Part shown: piece by piece, positions 1-6,218 of the stretch
Layout of the letters: every line of letters starts with the position of its first letter
Position numbering within the stretch: the stretch's first letter is position 1
DNA from: Anaerolineales bacterium UBA6128
GTDB taxonomy: Bacteria > Chloroflexota > Anaerolineae > UBA1429
DNA: 9,159 bases
NCBI GenBank assembly: GCA_002423325.1
Contig: DIVQ01000233.1
Coordinates: 1 to 9,159, forward strand
Direction of reading: 5' to 3'
The notes under the pieces: generated by a model
Told to the model about the DNA's origin: nothing
What the model saw: the letters and a program-made list of their open reading frames with translations, nothing else
Databases searched by the model: none
Translations under genes and position numbers: made by a program

Positions 1-717
1 GATCATGTACGAAAAGTCGCACTGCAGAACCGCCGCGCCCTGCATAGAGTACAGCCCGTTGGAGATGCCGCGCTCGTCCATGTGCCCCGCGCGCACCACC
101 GTCTCCCACAGCTCGCGGAAGACTGCCCGCGCCGAGATCATCGCCTCGTCAATCACCTCGGGCTGGTCGATCAGGTCGGCGCACAGCCGCTCCGAGCCGC
201 GTCCCGCCATCAGCAGGTCCAGGTTGGTGTGCAGATCGGGGGGCGCCAGCAGCACCTGACCGGCCAGGCGCTCCGCACCGCGCTGGTAGAACTGCAGCAT
301 GCGTTGCCACAGGGGATGCTCGTGGCGAATGCGCAACGGCAGCGCGGCACGCCAGTCGTCTATGGTGGGGGCCGACCAGCAGGTGTCCGCATCGTGGTCG
401 CTCCAGCCAAACTCGGCGACGCCGCACCAGACGGCGATCTCGTCGCAACCAAAGGTCGGCAAAAAGGAGGGCACCGCCTCACCCGCATAGTAGGTGCCCT
501 GCGCCCCGGCGACCACGCGGTCATAGATCTCGTCGATGTCGCCATAGTGCTTGTCGCGGTAGGTGATGGGGGCAACCTCGGGCGCGCCCGGCCGCGGCGC
601 GGTGACCGTCACGACGGGCCGGTCGAGCAGATCGCCCGCCAGAAAGGCCTCCCAGCGACGGGCAGCGTCAGCCAGGTCGGGTTTGGTGGCCAGGGCGTAG
701 ACGGGGCGGGTGGTCAT
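1..717 (-). CDS. URO-D-like (uroporphyrinogen decarboxylase superfamily) protein, N-terminal part
   Basis: An open frame of 239 codons starts at the ATG at 717 (minus strand) and runs off the left edge without a stop, so only the N-terminal part is present. It begins MTTRPVYALATKPDLADAAR, followed by RWEAFLAGDLLDRPVVTVTAPRP, VPSFLPTFG, PDLHTNLDLL, CADLIDQPEVIDEAM and LQCDFSYMI at the edge. I recognise this layout from URO-D-fold proteins related to corrinoid methyltransferases rather than from heme-pathway HemE, whose N-terminal MRQAGR-type motif is absent. Such proteins may move methyl groups in C1 metabolism, but the substrate here is unknown. AGGAG lies 8 nt before the start. The gene has its own promoter (756-783), so it is probably transcribed apart from murI. 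Family level is fairly sure; function is not. Confidence 0.72.
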   Translation of the reverse strand, partial: MTTRPVYALATKPDLADAARRWEAFLAGDLLDRPVVTVTAPRPGAPEVAPITYRDKHYGDIDEIYDRVVAGAQGTYYAGEAVPSFLPTFGCDEIAVWCGVAEFGWSDHDADTCWSAPTIDDWRAALPLRIRHEHPLWQRMLQFYQRGAERLAGQVLLAPPDLHTNLDLLMAGRGSERLCADLIDQPEVIDEAMISARAVFRELWETVVRAGHMDERGISNGLYSMQGAAVLQCDFSYMI

Positions 718-725
718 GGGCTCGG

Positions 726-783
726 CTCCTGCGGAGGGTTTGAGTGCTCGGAGGGAGTGTAGTGCAGGGCGTCGCGTCGTCAA
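726..783 (-). promoter_or_regulatory. promoter and RBS of the URO-D-like gene
   Basis: On the minus strand a -35 box TTGACG (783-778) is separated by 16 nt from a -10 box TACACT (761-756). Transcription would start near 749, giving a leader of about 30 nt. The Shine-Dalgarno AGGAG (730-726) is 8 nt from the ATG at 717. The sequence supports this directly, but activity is inferred. Confidence 0.5.
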
Positions 784-820
784 ACGGCGGTCCGGTTTGG
801 CAACCGGCGGTCCAGTGGTA
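781..820. repeat. tandem 20-bp repeat next to the -35 box
   Basis: Two head-to-tail 20-bp units (781-800 and 801-820) share the core CGGCGGTCC at 785-793 and 805-813, and 14 of 20 positions match. The 20-bp period is about two helical turns, which puts both cores on the same DNA face. The array touches the -35 element of the URO-D-like gene, the position expected of an activator or repressor site. The regulator is unknown. Confidence 0.4.
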
Positions 821-842
821 GATACGGGGCCCCGACCCCATC

Positions 843-926
843 GTCATTCCCGAAGGCGCGAATCCAGGATCGCCGCAGCGCCTGGGCCCCGCCGGTACTA
901 TGGGCGGACACGGGGGTCGCCCCTAC
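843..926. repeat. decayed dispersed palindromic intergenic repeats
   Basis: Two segments resemble palindromic repeats scattered between genes in many bacteria. One at 843-868 has the ATTCCCG...CGAAT layout. One at 902-926 has the GGGCGGAC...GTCGCCCCTAC layout. Both hairpins are imperfect here (the second seems to have lost one C from its right arm), which suggests old copies. A 10-bp palindrome CGGGGCCCCG lies at 825-834. No coding frame in this stretch looks real. Assignment is by recollection of such repeats, not by a search. Confidence 0.4.
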
Positions 927-951
927 GGCCCCCGCACATGGATCGCTTGGG

Positions 952-971
952 GGCACGCCGCTGTGCGTGCC
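952..971 (-). terminator. hairpin downstream of murI
   Basis: GGCACGC (952-958) and GCGTGCC (965-971) form a perfect 7-bp stem with a 6-nt loop, about 20 nt past the murI stop codon. No T-run follows on the minus strand. It is therefore not a classical intrinsic terminator; it may stabilise the 3' end or assist Rho-dependent termination. Confidence 0.3.
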
Positions 972-990
972 AGGCGAGCCCACTACCGGG

Positions 991-1860
991 TCACGGCTCT
1001 TGCAGGAAACCGTCCCGCCACACCAGCGCCCGCACCTCACCGGCATCCTCCGCGCCTACCAGGCGCGCCAGCACCGCCGCGAAGGGCGCCGTGGCGCCGG
1101 TCGTCAGGTACAGCCGCGTCGGCGGCACGCACTGCGTGTGCTCCGACGCGGTGCGCGCCAGCCCATTGCGCTCCAGCACGCGCACCGTCTGGCGAGCAAC
1201 GGCCGCGCTGGGCTCCAGGATGCGCACGCCCTCACCCACCAGGCGTTGCAGCGTCGGCGCGATAAAGGGATAGTGCGTGCAGCCCAGCACCAGGGTATCG
1301 GCGCCAGCCGCCAGCATCGGGTCGACACAGCCGCGCAGGAGTGCTGACAAGGCGGGGGAATCAAGGTCGCCCTGCTCGATGCGCTCCACCAGCCCCGGGC
1401 AGGCGCGCGACAGCACGCGCAGACTGCGCCCGTAGTGGCTGACCACTTCCTCGTACAGCGCGCCGCTAAAGGTGACCGGCGTGGCCAGCACACCTACCAC
1501 GCCTGTGCGGGTCAACTGCGCGGCGGGCTTGACCGCCGGCACCATACCCACGAACGGCGTCTCAGGAAAAGTCTGCCGCAGATACGCCAGGGCCGCGGCC
1601 GACGCCGTGTTACAGGCCACCACAATGAGCTTGCAGCCCGCAGCGACCAGGTAGCGAACGATCCCCGCGCTCAGCGCGCGGATCTCGTCGGCGGAGCGCG
1701 AACCGTAGGGGCAGTTGGCGCTGTCGGCGACGTAGCGGATCAGCTCGCGCGGCAGCTCTGCCAGCAGCGCGCGCACCACCGAGAGCCCGCCCACGCCCGA
1801 GTCAAACAGGCCAATCGCGCCCTCGGCGCCGCGCGCGTGCAAAGAGTCGGTCTCACTCAT
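991..1860 (-). CDS. murI: glutamate racemase
   Basis: This cytoplasmic enzyme interconverts L- and D-glutamate and supplies D-Glu for peptidoglycan. Counting from the ATG at 1860 (289 residues, a normal family length), the substrate loop GLFDSGVGGL carries Asp20-Ser21 and NCPYGSRS follows. The two catalytic cysteines are Cys83 in VVACNTASA and Cys194 in LGCTHYP, with His196 beside the latter, so all key residues are intact. The ATG overlaps the stop of the upstream hydrolase gene as ATGA (1857-1860), which argues for translational coupling. This was preferred over an in-frame GTG nine bases upstream at 1869 that would add three residues. The Shine-Dalgarno is weak, as is usual for coupled starts. 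The presence of murI implies a peptidoglycan-making cell. Confidence 0.95.
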   Translation of the reverse strand: MSETDSLHARGAEGAIGLFDSGVGGLSVVRALLAELPRELIRYVADSANCPYGSRSADEIRALSAGIVRYLVAAGCKLIVVACNTASAAALAYLRQTFPETPFVGMVPAVKPAAQLTRTGVVGVLATPVTFSGALYEEVVSHYGRSLRVLSRACPGLVERIEQGDLDSPALSALLRGCVDPMLAAGADTLVLGCTHYPFIAPTLQRLVGEGVRILEPSAAVARQTVRVLERNGLARTASEHTQCVPPTRLYLTTGATAPFAAVLARLVGAEDAGEVRALVWRDGFLQEP

Positions 1861-2600
1861 CGGTGGCACTCACACAGCGCACAAAAGCGCGCGAACAGAC
1901 GCGTCATCGTGGCATCCCCGGGCCACATTCCCTCCGGGTGCCACTGCACGCCGACAATGCGCGTGTGCCCGCCCGCTCCCGCCTCCACCGCCTCGATCAC
2001 GCCATCGGGCGCCTGCGCCGTAACCCGCAGACCCGGAGCCACAGCGCGCAGCGCCTGGTGATGCCGGCTGTTGACAGGCACGACCTGCGCCCGCGCGCCC
2101 TCCACGCCCAGCAGGCACGCCAGTTGCGAGTCGGGCGCCACCTCCACCGTGTGCGCGATGCCGTTCGGGGGCAGCATGCCCGCCGTCGCGTGCACGAGCG
2201 CCCCGGGGATCAGCACTGCGATATCCTCGTACAGCGTGCCGCCCGCGGCCACATTCAGCATCTGCACCCCGCGGCAGATAGCCAGCAGCGGCTTGTCGTC
2301 CTCCAGCGCCCAGCCGCACAATGCGCCCTCCACCCGATCGCGCTCCGGGTCGACGGTGGCGGCGTTCACCCAATCCGGATGCGTGGCCGCATAGCGCTCC
2401 GGCGCCACATCGCCCCCGCCCACCAGGCACACCCCGTCCAGCCGCGCATACAGCGCGCGCAGCGTCTGCTCGCCGTGCACCAGGGGAACCAGCGTGGGCG
2501 CGCCGCCTCCCGCCGCAATCGCCTCGCAGTACACGCTCAGTATCTTGTAGCCCGCCTCGGTGCGTTGGCTCTGCACAGGCAACCCGATCAGCGGCTTCAT
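1857..2600 (-). CDS. gamma-glutamyl-gamma-aminobutyrate hydrolase family protein (peptidase C26, class I amidotransferase fold)
   Basis: A 247-residue protein with the complete glutaminase triad: nucleophile Cys109 in LLAICRGVQMLN, and His221 and Glu223 in GVQWHPEG. GGGDVAP (61-67) forms the oxyanion region and VNSRHHQ (176-182) is a family hallmark. Relatives such as PuuD hydrolyse gamma-glutamyl amides (e.g. gamma-glutamyl-GABA) in the cytoplasm. The true substrate here cannot be read from sequence. The start ATG at 2600 has GGAAAGG about 8 nt upstream. It is the first gene of a two-gene unit with murI. Both act on glutamyl compounds, so a shared role in glutamate or cell-wall peptide recycling is possible but inferred. 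No puu pathway genes are adjacent, so I give no symbol. Confidence 0.9.
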   Translation of the reverse strand: MKPLIGLPVQSQRTEAGYKILSVYCEAIAAGGGAPTLVPLVHGEQTLRALYARLDGVCLVGGGDVAPERYAATHPDWVNAATVDPERDRVEGALCGWALEDDKPLLAICRGVQMLNVAAGGTLYEDIAVLIPGALVHATAGMLPPNGIAHTVEVAPDSQLACLLGVEGARAQVVPVNSRHHQALRAVAPGLRVTAQAPDGVIEAVEAGAGGHTRIVGVQWHPEGMWPGDATMTRLFARFCALCECHR

Positions 2601-2661
2601 CCAAGCGACCTTTCCGTCATCGTCTGAGGGTACAAGTCAGCTGCCCTGCGCCAGCATGCGG

Positions 2662-2690
2662 TTCTCACTACCCCTGCCCTGTGGTATAAT
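2662..2690 (+). promoter_or_regulatory. promoter of the nucleotidyltransferase fusion gene
   Basis: A perfect TATAAT (2685-2690) preceded by TGG makes an extended -10. TTCTCA (2662-2667, four of six matches) lies 17 nt upstream as a -35. Transcription would start near 2697, leaving a leader of about 76 nt before the ATG at 2773. Confidence 0.6.
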
Positions 2691-2711
2691 GCCATCGCAT
2701 CACCCTGTCAA
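2683..2711 (-). promoter_or_regulatory. promoter of the hydrolase-murI operon
   Basis: On the minus strand a consensus -35 TTGACA (2711-2706) is followed after 17 nt by TATACC (2688-2683, four of six matches to TATAAT). Transcription would start near 2676, with a leader of about 75 nt. Its -10 box physically overlaps the -10 box of the divergent plus-strand promoter. Confidence 0.5.
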
Positions 2712-2721
2712 AGCGCTTACG
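2708..2721. promoter_or_regulatory. candidate LacI-family operator
   Basis: The 8-bp palindrome AAGCGCTT (2711-2718) has the central CG typical of LacI/GalR-type operators. The surrounding 14 bp fit the cre-like pattern TGWAANCGNTNWCA at about 12 positions. It overlaps the -35 box of the minus-strand promoter and lies just past the predicted plus-strand start, so a bound repressor could block both. No regulator gene is visible here, and short palindromes occur by chance. Confidence 0.3.
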
Positions 2722-2732
2722 TTCCGTCATAG

Positions 2733-2766
2733 AATGCTGCAATCCACCCGATAGCAGCATTGGAGG
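2733..2766 (+). promoter_or_regulatory. leader hairpin abutting the Shine-Dalgarno
   Basis: AATGCTGC (2733-2740) and GCAGCATT (2754-2761) form a perfect 8-bp stem with a 13-nt loop. The very next bases are the Shine-Dalgarno GGAGG (2762-2766), 6 nt from the ATG. No T-run follows, so this is not a terminator. A stem directly against the SD could influence ribosome access or mRNA stability. Confidence 0.45.
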
Positions 2767-2772
2767 CAAGAG

Positions 2773-5271
2773 ATGAAAGCTGTCGTGATGGCCGGGGGCT
2801 CCGGGTCGCGTCTCAGACCACTGACGATCAACCGTCCCAAGCCGATGGTGCCGCTGGTGAACAAGCCCGTCGTCGTGCACATCCTCGAGCTGCTCAAGCG
2901 CCACGGCATCACCGACGTCGTGCTGACGCTGCAGTACATGGCCGAGGACATCCAGGACTATCTGGGCGACGGCAGCACTCTGGGGATGAACGTGCAGTAC
3001 AGCGTCGAAGAGCTGCCGCTCGGCACGGCCGGCAGCGTCAAGCAGGCGCAGGCGCTGCTGGATGACACCTTTATCGTGGTGAGCGGCGACGCGGTGACCG
3101 ATATCGACCTGAGCAAGGTGATCGCCTTTCACAAGGCCAAAGAGGCGATGGCCACGATCGCGCTTTACCGCGTGGCCAACCCGCTGGAGTACGGCGTGGT
3201 CATCACAGACGACGACGGACGCGTGCGTCAGTTCCAGGAAAAGCCGAGCTGGGGCGAGGTGGTCTCCGATACGGTCAACACCGGCATCTATGTGCTCGAG
3301 CCCCAAGTGCTGGACTATTTCGCCCCCGAGACCAACTTTGATTTCAGCAAGGACCTCTTCCCGATGCTGCTGGCGAATGATGACCCGATGTACGGCTATG
3401 TCGCCGAGGGCTATTGGTGCGACGTCGGCAACATCGCCGAGTACATGCGCGCCTCGAATGACATGCTGGCGGGCGCCGTGCAGATGCCGGCGCTGGGACG
3501 GTCGCTGGGCGCGGGCATCTGCTGCGAGGGCGAGGACGTCGAGATCGCTCCCGACGCGCAGCTCTACGGGCCAATCTACCTGGGCCAGGGCGTCAAAATC
3601 AAGGGCGGCGTGATCATCCACGGCCCGACGGTCATCCGCGACTATACCGTGGTGGATGCCCACGCGCACATCGAGCGCAGCATCGTCTGGCGCAACTGCT
3701 ACATCGGCGAGGCCGCCGAGTTGCGTGGCACGATCGTAGGGCGTCAGTGCAGCCTGAAGAGCAAAGTCGTGGCCTTTGAGGGCAGCGTGATAGGCGATTC
3801 GTCGGTGATCGGCGAGGGCGCAGTGATCCACCCCGGCGTCAAGATCTGGCCGAACAAAGAGATCGAGGCCGGCGCGACTGTCAAGTCGAGTCTGATTTGG
3901 GGCTCGCAGGGCCGCAGGGTGCTGTTTGGGCGCTATGGCGTCACCGGCCTGGTGAACGTGGACCTGACGCCCGAGTTTGCAGCCAAGCTGGGCGCCGCCT
4001 TTGGCGCCACATTGCCGCAGGGCGCAACGGTCACTATCAACCGCGACCCGCACCGTTCGTCGAGGATGCTGAAGCGCGCCGCGATCGCCGGCCTCCCCTC
4101 GGCAGGCGTGCACGTGATGGACACGCAAGAGGTGCCGATCCCGGTCCTGCGCTACTATACCCGCACGACGGACGCCGCCGGCGGCGTGCACCTGCGCATC
4201 TCGCCCTACGACGGCCGCGTGGTTGACATCCGCTTCCTGGACAAGCAGGGACAGGACGTCAGCACAGACACGGCGCGCAACATCGAGCGCGTGTTCTTCC
4301 GCGAGGACTTTCGCCGTGTCTACCTCGACGAGATCGGCCTGTTTAGCTATGCGCCCGACGTGCGTGAACGCTACAGCGAGGCCTTCCTCAAGGCGGTAGA
4401 CCAGGACGCGATCCGCGCAGGCAACCCCAATCTGGTGATCGACTATGCCAACGCCCCAACTGCCGAGATCCTGGCCCCGCTGCTCAGCGCGCTGCATTGC
4501 CGCGTTGTGGCGCTGAACGGCGAGGTTGACGAAAGCCGGATGTCGCTGCCCTCGGCCGAGTTCCAGGACTCGCTGCACCAGCTGGCGCGCATCGTGGGCG
4601 CGCTCAACACTGTGATGGGCGTGCGCCTGGATGTGGGCGGCGAGCGCATCTTTGTAGTGGACAACCAGGGCAATCTGGTGCCGGGCACGACACTGGCAGC
4701 CGCCATGGCGATACTGACCCTGCGTGGGGCCGGCGGCGGCAAGATCGCCGTGCCTGTATCGGCCCCCAACGTGTTCGAGACCATCGCGGCGGCCAACGGA
4801 GGCCAGGTCGTGCGCACCAAGGCCAACCTGCAGTCGCTGATGCAGGCCGCCAACGCCCCCGGAATCGTGCTGGCGGCCGATAGCAACGGCAGCTTTATCC
4901 TGCCCGAGCTGCACCCGGTGGTCGACGGAATGTTCGCCACCGTCTCGTTGCTGGAATCCCTGATGCTGCAGCACACCACCCTCGACCAGGCCATCGCCCA
5001 GGTGCCGAGTTTCCACGTGGCCCAGGCACAGGTAGAGTGCCCGTGGGAGATGAAGGGCACGGTGATGCGCCGGTTGAACGAGCAGTACAAGGATCGGCTG
5101 AGCAAGCAGATCGACGGCTGCCGCATCGAACTGGGCAAAGACATCTGGGTGCTGGTGCTGCCGGACGCCGACCGGCCCCTGTTCCACATCCATGCCGAGG
5201 CAGGGTCAGCATCCGAGGCACGCGAACTGGCCCAACGCTATGTGAGGATCGTGGAGAGTCTACAGGAGTAG
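2773..5271 (+). CDS. mannose-1-phosphate guanylyltransferase-like protein with beta-helix and degenerate phosphomannomutase domain
   Basis: An 832-residue three-part cytoplasmic protein. Residues 1-235 are a sugar-nucleotidyltransferase with GGSGSRLRPLT (8-18), RPKPM with Lys23, SGD with Asp106, EKP (156-158), NTGIY (169-173) and WCDVG with Asp217, so this half should be active. It probably joins a hexose-1-phosphate to a nucleotide to give GDP-mannose or a related NDP-sugar for glycans. Residues about 250-375 are hexapeptide repeats of a left-handed beta-helix. Residues about 385-832 align in layout with phosphomannomutases, but the phosphoserine loop TASHNP is replaced by GGVHLRISPYD (470-480). 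The metal loop DGDGDR is replaced by RLDVGGERI (618-626) and the C-terminal RPSGTEP by LPDADRP (796-802). The mutase half is therefore probably non-catalytic, a pattern I recall from related fusions. The GGAGG SD fixes the start. GDP-mannose specificity is inferred. Confidence 0.88.
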   Translation: MKAVVMAGGSGSRLRPLTINRPKPMVPLVNKPVVVHILELLKRHGITDVVLTLQYMAEDIQDYLGDGSTLGMNVQYSVEELPLGTAGSVKQAQALLDDTFIVVSGDAVTDIDLSKVIAFHKAKEAMATIALYRVANPLEYGVVITDDDGRVRQFQEKPSWGEVVSDTVNTGIYVLEPQVLDYFAPETNFDFSKDLFPMLLANDDPMYGYVAEGYWCDVGNIAEYMRASNDMLAGAVQMPALGRSLGAGICCEGEDVEIAPDAQLYGPIYLGQGVKIKGGVIIHGPTVIRDYTVVDAHAHIERSIVWRNCYIGEAAELRGTIVGRQCSLKSKVVAFEGSVIGDSSVIGEGAVIHPGVKIWPNKEIEAGATVKSSLIWGSQGRRVLFGRYGVTGLVNVDLTPEFAAKLGAAFGATLPQGATVTINRDPHRSSRMLKRAAIAGLPSAGVHVMDTQEVPIPVLRYYTRTTDAAGGVHLRISPYDGRVVDIRFLDKQGQDVSTDTARNIERVFFREDFRRVYLDEIGLFSYAPDVRERYSEAFLKAVDQDAIRAGNPNLVIDYANAPTAEILAPLLSALHCRVVALNGEVDESRMSLPSAEFQDSLHQLARIVGALNTVMGVRLDVGGERIFVVDNQGNLVPGTTLAAAMAILTLRGAGGGKIAVPVSAPNVFETIAAANGGQVVRTKANLQSLMQAANAPGIVLAADSNGSFILPELHPVVDGMFATVSLLESLMLQHTTLDQAIAQVPSFHVAQAQVECPWEMKGTVMRRLNEQYKDRLSKQIDGCRIELGKDIWVLVLPDADRPLFHIHAEAGSASEARELAQRYVRIVESLQE

Positions 5272-5341
5272 GGCCCCCGCGTGGGCCGACAGGGGGATAC
5301 GCGCGAGTGTGTCCCCTGCGGCTCCCGCCTGCGCGCAGGCG
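5272..5341 (+). other. cluster of three GC-rich hairpins after the fusion gene
   Basis: Immediately after the stop codon come three inverted repeats. GGCCC/GGGCC pairs at 5272-5276 and 5283-5287. CAGGGG-ATAC pairs with GTGTCCCCTG at 5290-5318, with one bulged G. CGCCTGCGCGCAGGCG is a perfect 16-bp palindrome at 5326-5341. None has a T-run. They may form the 3' end of the mRNA or insulate it from the tRNA unit, but intrinsic termination is not supported. Confidence 0.4.
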
Positions 5342-5398
5342 TGGGCGCGACGGCCCGTGACGCTGGAGCACCGCCCGCGATAGATGCCCCAGTCCAGT

Positions 5399-5427
5399 TT
5401 GACACGCATCCGCGATTCTGCTAAGAT
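5399..5427 (+). promoter_or_regulatory. tRNA-Asp promoter
   Basis: A perfect -35 TTGACA (5399-5404), a 17-nt spacer and -10 TAAGAT (5422-5427). The expected start near 5434 is only about 6 nt before the mature tRNA 5' end, as often seen for stable RNA genes. Confidence 0.7.
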
Positions 5428-5439
5428 ATGCCCGATCAC

Positions 5440-5516
5440 GGAGGCGTGGTGTAGTGGCCTAACATAATGGCCTGTCAAGCCATAGATCGCGGGTTCGAAT
5501 CCCGTCGCTTCCGCCA
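5440..5516 (+). tRNA. tRNA-Asp (anticodon GTC)
   Basis: A complete cloverleaf of 77 nt. The acceptor stem GGAGGCG (5440-5446) pairs with CGCTTCC (one G-U). The anticodon stem ATGGC/GCCAT (5467-5471/5479-5483) holds the loop CTGTCAA with anticodon GTC at 5474-5476. The T arm GCGGG-TTCGAAT-CCCGT is intact. The discriminator G is followed by an encoded CCA (5514-5516). It decodes Asp codons GAC and GAU. It stands alone between its own promoter and terminator. Confidence 0.96.
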
Positions 5517-5554
5517 AGAGCTCGACACAGCAATCTGCTGATCGAGCTCTTTTT
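5516..5554 (+). terminator. intrinsic terminator of the tRNA-Asp unit
   Basis: AAGAGCTCGA (5516-5525) pairs perfectly with TCGAGCTCTT (5542-5551), and an inner CAGCA/TGCTG stem closes a 3-nt loop. The descending arm runs into a T tract ending at 5554. This is the strongest terminator in the window. Its left arm starts at the last A of the tRNA CCA end. Confidence 0.9.
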
Positions 5555-5582
5555 GTCTGCCCGCGCCCCGGCGCTGGCGCAG

Positions 5583-5611
5583 TTGACAGGCCGCATCGAC
5601 CCCTTTACACT
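5583..5611 (+). promoter_or_regulatory. promoter of the membrane protein-lipoprotein operon
   Basis: A perfect TTGACA (5583-5588) is followed after 17 nt by TACACT (5606-5611, four of six). Predicted start near 5618 gives a leader of about 43 nt before the ATG at 5661. It lies just past the tRNA terminator, so this operon is independently transcribed. Confidence 0.55.
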
Positions 5612-5660
5612 GCGACGCGAGCCCGACCTGATGGGCCATGCACTACCCATAGGAGCCAAG

Positions 5661-6218
5661 ATGGAGAAACCAAGGAAACGCAGAGGGTGTCTGGGCTGCT
5701 TTACTGTATTCCTGGTGTTGCTGATCCTCGTGGTGGGCTGGACCGCAGCCGTGCGCTGGGGCCTGCTCGAGAAACTGGGCCTGCGCCAGCCCGTCGCGGA
5801 GCGGGTGTTTGCGCCGCCTCCCGACCGCGCAGGGGCGGCCGCGCTGAGGGGCGCGCTCGAGCAGAGCGGCATGGACATGCGCGGCGTCGACGTCTACGTG
5901 CTGCCAACGGCCGAGGGCGGCAGCGTCGCTCTGCTATCGCTGGATGCGTCCAAAGGCTTTGACCTGCAGAACTGGATGAACCAGGCCGACGCTCAGGGCG
6001 GCGTCGAAGACATGTTCGACGAACGCACGCTCGAGGAGATGGGCGTCACGCGACTGGCCTTTGACTATGTCAACGACGAGGGCAAGTCGATCGTCACCCT
6101 CACGGCCTCGGTGGACGAGCTCAAGCAGGCCGGTGAAAGCGAAGACGAGGGCGCCCTGCTGAAAGCCTTGATGGGGCGCGTGGACGTGCCCGCGCTGATC
6201 GGGGAGGTGACGCCATGA
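5661..6218 (+). CDS. single-pass membrane protein of unknown function
   Basis: A 185-residue protein that I do not recognise. It starts with a basic stretch MEKPRKRRGCLGC, then one hydrophobic helix at about residues 14-33. The positive-inside rule places the N-terminus in the cytoplasm and the rest outside. Residues 45-58 are a proline/alanine-rich linker. The C-terminal part contains a beta-rich segment (75-96, VDVYVLPTAEGGSVALLSL) and an acidic helical region (105-170). The start at 5661 has AGGAG 5 nt upstream. The frame stays open upstream to 5553, but that would overlap the promoter and terminator. Its stop overlaps the next ATG as ATGA (6215-6218). Coupling to a lipoprotein suggests the two act together at the cell surface (inference). 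Confidence 0.82.
   Translation: MEKPRKRRGCLGCFTVFLVLLILVVGWTAAVRWGLLEKLGLRQPVAERVFAPPPDRAGAAALRGALEQSGMDMRGVDVYVLPTAEGGSVALLSLDASKGFDLQNWMNQADAQGGVEDMFDERTLEEMGVTRLAFDYVNDEGKSIVTLTASVDELKQAGESEDEGALLKALMGRVDVPALIGEVTP

Noticed and set aside
82..762. A 226-codon plus-strand frame over the left gene.
   Set aside because: It is antisense to the URO-D-like gene, whose frame has family motifs, an RBS and a promoter; the plus-strand product has none.
1861..1869. A GTG start at 1869 for murI.
   Set aside because: It is possible, but the ATG at 1860 forms the typical ATGA overlap and the extra three residues precede no conserved motif.
1863..2627. A 254-codon plus-strand frame over the hydrolase gene.
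   Set aside because: It is antisense to a gene with an intact catalytic triad, and its His/Arg/Gln-rich composition is shadow-like.
2668..5193. An 841-codon open frame antisense to the fusion gene.
   Set aside because: It mirrors a clear gene in GC-rich DNA. The product is rich in His, Arg, Gln, Val and Asp with no recognisable motif, as expected for an antisense shadow.
5440..5516. The tRNA-Asp 3' end as an integration site for a genomic island.
   Set aside because: No integrase gene and no second copy of the tRNA 3' end are seen in the window, and downstream genes match the host in composition.
5553..5660. Upstream extension of the single-pass membrane protein.
   Set aside because: It would overlap the tRNA terminator and the TTGACA-TACACT promoter, and it lacks an RBS, whereas the ATG at 5661 has AGGAG and begins a typical N-in membrane anchor.
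5260..5878. Two minus-strand frames with GFEPAIYG- and GIRTRDL-type ends over the tRNA.
   Set aside because: These are well-known artefacts from translating the antisense of tRNA genes; the tRNA itself is complete.
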